From Haematobia irritans (taxonomy: Eukaryota; Arthropoda; Insecta; Diptera; Muscidae): a DNA stretch of 64,000 bases. Under the pieces are notes generated by a model. The model was not told the DNA's origin. It did no database searches and saw only the letters and a program-made list of their open reading frames with translations. The position numbers and the translations under genes are program-made. Positions 59,246 to 64,000 of this stretch are shown here, one piece after another; within the stretch, counting starts at the first letter, position 1, and the number at the start of each line of letters is the position of its first letter. Location of the stretch: the NCBI RefSeq assembly GCF_050003625.1, contig NC_134400.1:226030085-226094084 (forward strand), in the 5' to 3' direction.

Positions 59246-61196
59246 GTTTTATACTTTGGACGAAAATTGATAATTCGGTGGTTTAATGCCAGTACATTTA
59301 AGCACAAAATTAGAATCACTAAGCATTACTAGTTGTTCAGCGTTGTTGTGATCCCTTTTGGTGCCGGGCATGGCCTTTTGAATCGTATTTTGTTGTCGAA
59401 ATTCATTAATAAATTTTATATGTATTTAACAAAGTGGGTTATCACTTCCACATCTTAACAGTGCTAAATGAAATTCGATACGATATTAAACTATGCTCTT
59501 TCTCGGTGGTTGAACAGCAGAAGCTTTCATCTTTCTCTTACCTCTCGCTGAGGTGCTTTTAAGTCTTGTTGATTTTAGGCGGTCTTCTTTCGTTTCGCTT
59601 TTATTAAAACACAATAATAGATAAAATAAAATTTTGTTATTTAATTCTTATCACTGATATTTTCTCATGAATCACACAAAACAAAAACCGAACCAAACTC
59701 AATGGAATATGGTGTGGTTGTCGTTGTATTATGCTTCATTTCGAACGTGTTTGCAAATTGCCATAAAAACTCATTTTACGATCGTATTATGAATGGTATT
59801 TTCATATTCATTCTTTTGGTGCCTATCGATTTCTTATTGCCTTCCCCAGCAGCCCCCTTCGGATCTTCACTAGATCAGAAAAGTAATTCATTGATATTTG
59901 GTTGATGAGATAGCCGAAGAACTCTGCTGATACTGAAGTGATGTCGATTCCGAACTATATAGGACCACCATGGCGAATATATTCGTACACAACGAATGAA
60001 GCATGTGCCAGCTTTTTCATATGGAGATGTCATATTTTAACATTGATTTGTGTTTAGCTATTTTTAAGTTTATTTATTTATTATACATAAAAACTAATAA
60101 TAACAAACAAATCAACAGAAATCGAGATAGACACTCAGACGGACAGACAGACAGACGGATGGCCAACAAGCAGACAGAAAGGCACTCAGGTCGAAAAATC
60201 GAAGAAATATCGTTTCGCATAAAATCCGAATGAAATGAAGACGATCGATACGTAACTTTCTATTCAAGCTTTGAAATATTAATTTATGGAAATTTTCATG
60301 ATTGAAGATTTATTTCCCCCCCATTGAATTCCGAAACGTTGATACTTTAACAACTTTGTTTTATGCTCGAATCATATTTCTTTATGAATTAATTTTTTCC
60401 TCTTCTAGTTTTGCTGAAGCATCTACTATATGACAGCATTTGAGTCCAAAGCAATAATATGATATTTAGCAAACATTTATGAGCGATGTTTGACATTCGA
60501 AAGACATTGGTCTACACGACAATGTTTCGTTTTACGATCAGCCATAAAATGTTCGAATAATTACTGAAATTTGTCTATATTCATAATTTCCATATTAATG
60601 TTACAGAGTCTATTGTTGCACTGGATTATTTGGAAATGTTTGATTGTTGCGATAATCTAAATTGCTCCAATTTCATTAGAATATGATTGCAAACTTTTGG
60701 CATAATCAAATCTTTCAGTATTACTAAATAAAGCTGAGTACTATGTTCAGTTTTCACGCTGAAAACCAGCTTGTTTTCACGGTTACTTTTTTTAATTAAC
60801 TAATTTAGAAATATAAGATTATTTGCAATCAATTCCTTGGATCTTTTCCATCTATTATTTGGCAAGACTCGATCAAAATATAATCGTCTTCATAAATATA
60901 TTTGTACTTTTAATTTAGTGTTTTGGCGAAAAAACCGAACATAGTACTCACCTTAATGGGTAAAATTTCCTCATATTCGATTCATGTTGGTAGTCTTTTA
61001 AATTTTACGTCAATATTTAGGGCATGCCAACCATTGCAGCGAGAGCACCCCTTGGTGCAATGATTAGCATGCTTGTCTGGCATACAAAGGGTCATGGGTT
61101 CAATGGCAGTTTTGACTAAACACCAAAATGGTTTCTCAGGTAATAGATATTCGCCTAAATTAAAAAACAAAACTTTCTGAAATCGGGCACAATACG
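59246..61196. other. single-copy non-coding stretch
   Basis: A (GACA)-type microsatellite lies at 60138-60156 and a tRNA-like relic at 61046-61110. A 67-residue frame at 59702-59905 has no support. Confidence 0.4.
61046..61110 (+). other. tRNA-like SINE head relic
   Basis: CCTTGGTGCAATGATTAGCA (A-box region, 61050-61069) and GGGTTCAATGG (61095-61105), followed by ACTAAACACCAAAATGG, which matches the start of the SINE body. It is an older, truncated relative of S8. Confidence 0.6.
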
Positions 61197-62012
61197 CACC
61201 CTCACAAAAAATTCCCTCTGTAACATAACATATAACCCAAACACATTTTGCTTCAAGCATATATGTTTTGAGGATGGGTTCAAACAAAATATTGTTTGTA
61301 TTGTTCAAACATATAATGTTTCACATTTGTCCATACACTGGCAGTAAAAAAATTTTAATGAAATTTTCTTTCTGTGGATATATTTTTAAGGCGCCAATTG
61401 GTTACTTCCATTATTTTACTTGCAGCATACTCTCTAGGTCTCTCGTTCTAACCCCATATATGTTTATAGGCTATTTTCAAATTAATATATATTTGCATTA
61501 TATCTACAAACATTTTATGTCCCAAATATAATATGTTCTAATATATTAACATCTAGGTTAGGTTAAGTTAGGTGGCAGCCCGATGTATCAGGCTCACTTA
61601 GACTATTCAGTCCATTGTGATACCACATTGGTGAACTTCTCTCTTATCACTGAGTGCTGCCCGATTCCATGTTAAGCTCAATGACAAGGGACCTCCTTTC
61701 TATAGCCGAGTCCGAACGGCGTTCCACCCTCAGAAATGTCGCCAGCATTACTGAGGTGGATTAATCCACCGCTGAAAAACTTTTTGGTGTTTGCTCAAAG
61801 CAGGAATCGAACCCACGACCTTGTGTATGCAAGGCGGGCATGCTAACCATTGCACCACGGTGGTGCAATGGTTAGCATGCCCGCCCAAACATGTTATGCT
61901 AGTTTATGAACATTATATGCTTGCACGTAAAAATATTGTGTTAAAAATTTTGAGTTCCAAACATATAAATTTTACAACCAAACATATGAAAAACATTCTT
62001 TTTCGTCCTGCG
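61197..62012 (-). mobile_element. MITE-A copy, interrupted by a SINE
   Basis: CACCCTCACAAAAAATTCCC at the left, TATGAAAAACATTCTTTTTC at the right. It is shortened and more diverged than 21779-22757. The SINE at 61554-61885 replaces a few bases between ATTAACAT and CAAACATGTTATGC. Confidence 0.8.
61554..61885 (-). mobile_element. SINE ending in a palindromic head (S9)
   Basis: Reverse SINE from CTAGGTTAGGTTAAGTTAGG to the tRNA head, with about 35 bp missing from the body near 61725. At the head end the sequence continues into its own reverse complement instead of GGCTCCC, giving a 53-bp palindrome (61833-61885). No clear TSD. Confidence 0.9.
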
Positions 62013-62017
62013 ACTGG

Positions 62018-62702
62018 CCCAGCAAAAAAGCGTCGCCAAAAAATAATCTTTTTGGATCCGGAAGTGGTGCATAATTGATGCAGAAGCGATTAATTTAACA
62101 TGGGCTTGTCATAGGACGGAAGTCCTCCATTTCTACAGTCGTTGCACTGAATTTGAATCACTTCTTTAGGTGTGATCCAAATTCAATGTTCTGGATGTAA
62201 ATGTCGGAAACGTTTGACCTCAAATATTTTCAAAAATTCACAATTTTTTCAGAATGGATTTAGCATTTTTTCCGACAAAATTTAAATGATTTGTACCATT
62301 TTATGAATTCTTACTCTGTTTTTAACCTATTTGAAACAAAAAAAGTTAAAATTACCCTTTTTCATAAAGCTCCGTTAGTGTTCCGTTAGCTAACTAACTT
62401 TTAAACCGTATTATGGACGAAGCTGTCATCTTGGCTTTATATTCCATAGGCCAGTTAGGAGCTTAACTGTTTAGTTAAAGTTAACCGGAGAGAAGATATT
62501 TGAAATTTACTTTCTGCTAACTGGTAGTTAAAGCCTAACGAAGCTACATGAAAATGGTCGTAAAAGTATGAAAAAACCAAGTTATAAAAAATTGAATTAA
62601 AAGAACTTCCTGGATAGTTAAAATAAAGAACATCATTGGAAGTGCATCTTCTGGAAGTGCAAAGTTGTGCATTTGGAAGAACTTCCAATTTTTTTTGCTG
62701 GG
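62018..62702 (-). mobile_element. MITE-E copy, interrupted by MITE-I
   Basis: CCCAGCAAAAAAGCGTCGCC to ACTTCCAATTTTTTTTGCTGGG. The family block AAAATTACCC...AAAAGTATGAAAA is split by MITE-I (62359-62554). The 138-residue minus-strand frame here is repeat DNA. Confidence 0.85.
62359..62554. mobile_element. MITE-I, 196 bp, in MITE-E
   Basis: Inverted ends TTTTCATAAAGCTCCGTTAG and TTTTCATGTAGCTTCGTTAG. The interior is rich in TTAGCTAACTAAC and TAACTGG words. Similar words occur at about 4205-4235 and 56590-56640. The target duplication is unclear. Confidence 0.75.
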
Positions 62703-62943
62703 TGCTCATGACCAAAAACTGGAGTTCATCAAAACTGTCGAACCAACCATCAAAAGTTGTAAATTTTTTCTTTCGAACAAAGATGCGATTTGTCCTATAA
62801 ACAAACCCGTTTTGGCTATTTGACGAATTACTGAATATAAAAAAGAGCAAATGAATGATGAATAAAGCCACTTTGCATAAAAAGAGGAACTCATTCCTGA
62901 GGTAAAAATATAAATCAAGTGTAATTGATATTATCCATAGCTA

Positions 62944-63282
62944 CACTGAAAAAAAAATAGTGCCATGTGGCGAAGACTTCATGTCTAAAAATTCGAATTC
63001 AGCAGCTCAAAATACATAAGAAAAGTTGATTTTCATCAAGTGTACATTTTGAGTGTAAACTCGTGTAATTTATTTTAAATAGGACTTTCAGGATACACGA
63101 AGAAAAGAACGAATAAATTAAAATTTATTTCCTAGAATCACGTACGAAAAACTTCAATTTAAAAGGGAATTGTGTCTTAACTGTGTCCTTACTTCAATTA
63201 TCGGCTTCTTTGGCTGGGAATTAATACCAAAATCATAAATGTAAAGACAAAATCTTTGGAACCGGGCATGATCTTTTCAGTA
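62944..63282. mobile_element. MITE-F, short copy, 339 bp
   Basis: TA then CACTGAAAAAAAAATAGTGCC; right end GGGCATGATCTTTTCAGTA then TA. The right half matches the left half of 21138-21677 in reverse (AAATCTTTGGAACCGGGCAT). Confidence 0.75.
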
Positions 63283-63395
63283 TACCAGTGGTCTCTTAGT
63301 ATTAAGATAAACTAGTTGTGAGATTCTAGCCTTTCTGAAGCTTCAAATATGCTAATATTAAAAAAATAACTTGAACTTAATTAATAATTGTTTGC

Positions 63396-63445
63396 ATGCC
63401 CGCATTGCATACAAAGGGTCATGAGTTCAATCCAAGTTTCGACTA
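63396..63445 (+). other. tRNA-like SINE head fragment
   Basis: GCATGCCCGCATTGCATAC and GGTCATGAGTTCAATCC match the second half of the SINE head. The A box is missing. Confidence 0.5.
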
Positions 63446-63759
63446 TTGTTCAAACCAATTGTTCAAAAAAGATTTCTTTTTCTAATTCATTAATTCTCAT
63501 ATTCAGTGCGAAAAAACAAAGCCGAAAAGGGATTGAAAATGAAGAACGAGTAGGGGAAAACACGTTTGCAGTATCAAATTGTGAACCAACAAGACAAATT
63601 GAGGAACTAAATATTAGCCATTATTTGAAGCATTTTTATTTCAATAGTTCCGTTAATATATGAATTTTATATTATTTCTTTAAATAGAAAATGCTTATCT
63701 TTATATTGTGGCAAATTTAGTTTACTTCCATGGCCTATGGGTTAATAAAAATAAAAGAA

Positions 63760-64000
63760 GTGAACTTTATATGACACTAAAGACAATTTAATTTTATTTC
63801 AGTACATGGAACTATTAGGTTTTGAGAACATTTTCTTGACTTTAATAATATTGTGTGTACGTTAGTTAAATTAGCTATATATTATATTAAAGATTTACTA
63901 AATTCGTGTAGTTCAAAATTTCTTAATTTTTGTAAATTTTACCAATAATGCGATCATCATGGACTTTGTATGGCACTAAGACATTTTTGCAATTTTTAAT
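63760..64000 (-). mobile_element. degenerate MITE-B, cut by the window end
   Basis: GTGTGTACGTTAGTTAAATTAG and CATGGACTTTGTATGGCAC match MITE-B in reverse. The left end is eroded. Confidence 0.55.

Noticed and set aside
61268..61531. 87-residue frame in MITE-A
   Set aside because: Pure MITE-A sequence; other copies of the element do not keep the frame.
62455..62871. 138-residue minus-strand open frame
   Set aside because: It runs through the end of MITE-E and nested MITE-I; the sequence is repeat DNA.
16395..63445. tRNA genes
   Set aside because: A and B boxes are present in many places, but acceptor and T stems do not pair and all lie in repeats or SINE heads.

Overview
This window looks like dipteran, probably muscid/calyptrate fly, nuclear DNA. 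It is AT-rich, very dense in transposable-element debris, and holds no host protein-coding gene, rRNA or intact tRNA that I can support. The fly assignment is an inference. It rests on a DD41D mariner-family transposase, a tRNA-headed SINE ending in (AACCT)n, and tandem-repeat elements whose ends resemble the Drosophila DINE-1/INE-1 (Helentron) pattern. The DNA is best read as intergenic or long-intron sequence. Family letters (MITE-A, HEL-b and so on) are working labels for this window only.

Layout. Bases 1-930 are a mariner copy with an internal deletion. Bases 931-4197 are a MITE-A copy interrupted by a hAT element (1237-4155, TSD TTTGGGAG), which itself carries a 153-bp tandem-repeat element and a hAT MITE (TSD AGTAACTG). 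Bases 6069-10824 hold another MITE-A copy and a complex local rearrangement: 699-bp direct repeats plus 1511-bp inverted repeats, exactly collinear. Bases 10825-15069 are mostly single-copy sequence with one MITE-C. Bases 15070-18279 are two MITE-A copies in opposite orientation. Bases 18280-26152 are largely single-copy, with MITE-F and another MITE-A. Bases 26153-29173 are a cluster of MITE-B, -D and -A. Bases 29195-35873 contain two tandem-repeat Helentron-like elements, a mariner fragment, MITE-D and a SINE. Bases 35874-41564 are mostly single-copy, with two small foldback elements. Bases 41565-43230 are a three-level nest (SINE in MITE-C in a tandem-repeat element). Bases 43231-51039 are mostly single-copy with SINE pieces. 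Bases 51040-64000 are MITE-E copies, full-length SINEs (one with a 15-bp TSD), one more MITE-A and MITE-F.

There is no gene network to describe. The interest lies in the nested insertions (several proved by TSDs or by an internal empty site), the rearrangement at 6489-10824, a 153-bp monomer shared by several element copies (with a 405-bp higher-order repeat in one), MITE insertions that seem to duplicate TG or CA instead of TA, and a SINE whose head has become a near-perfect palindrome. The open frames in the window are almost all fragments of these repeats. All comparisons were made by eye, so identities and ends are estimates except where positions are stated.
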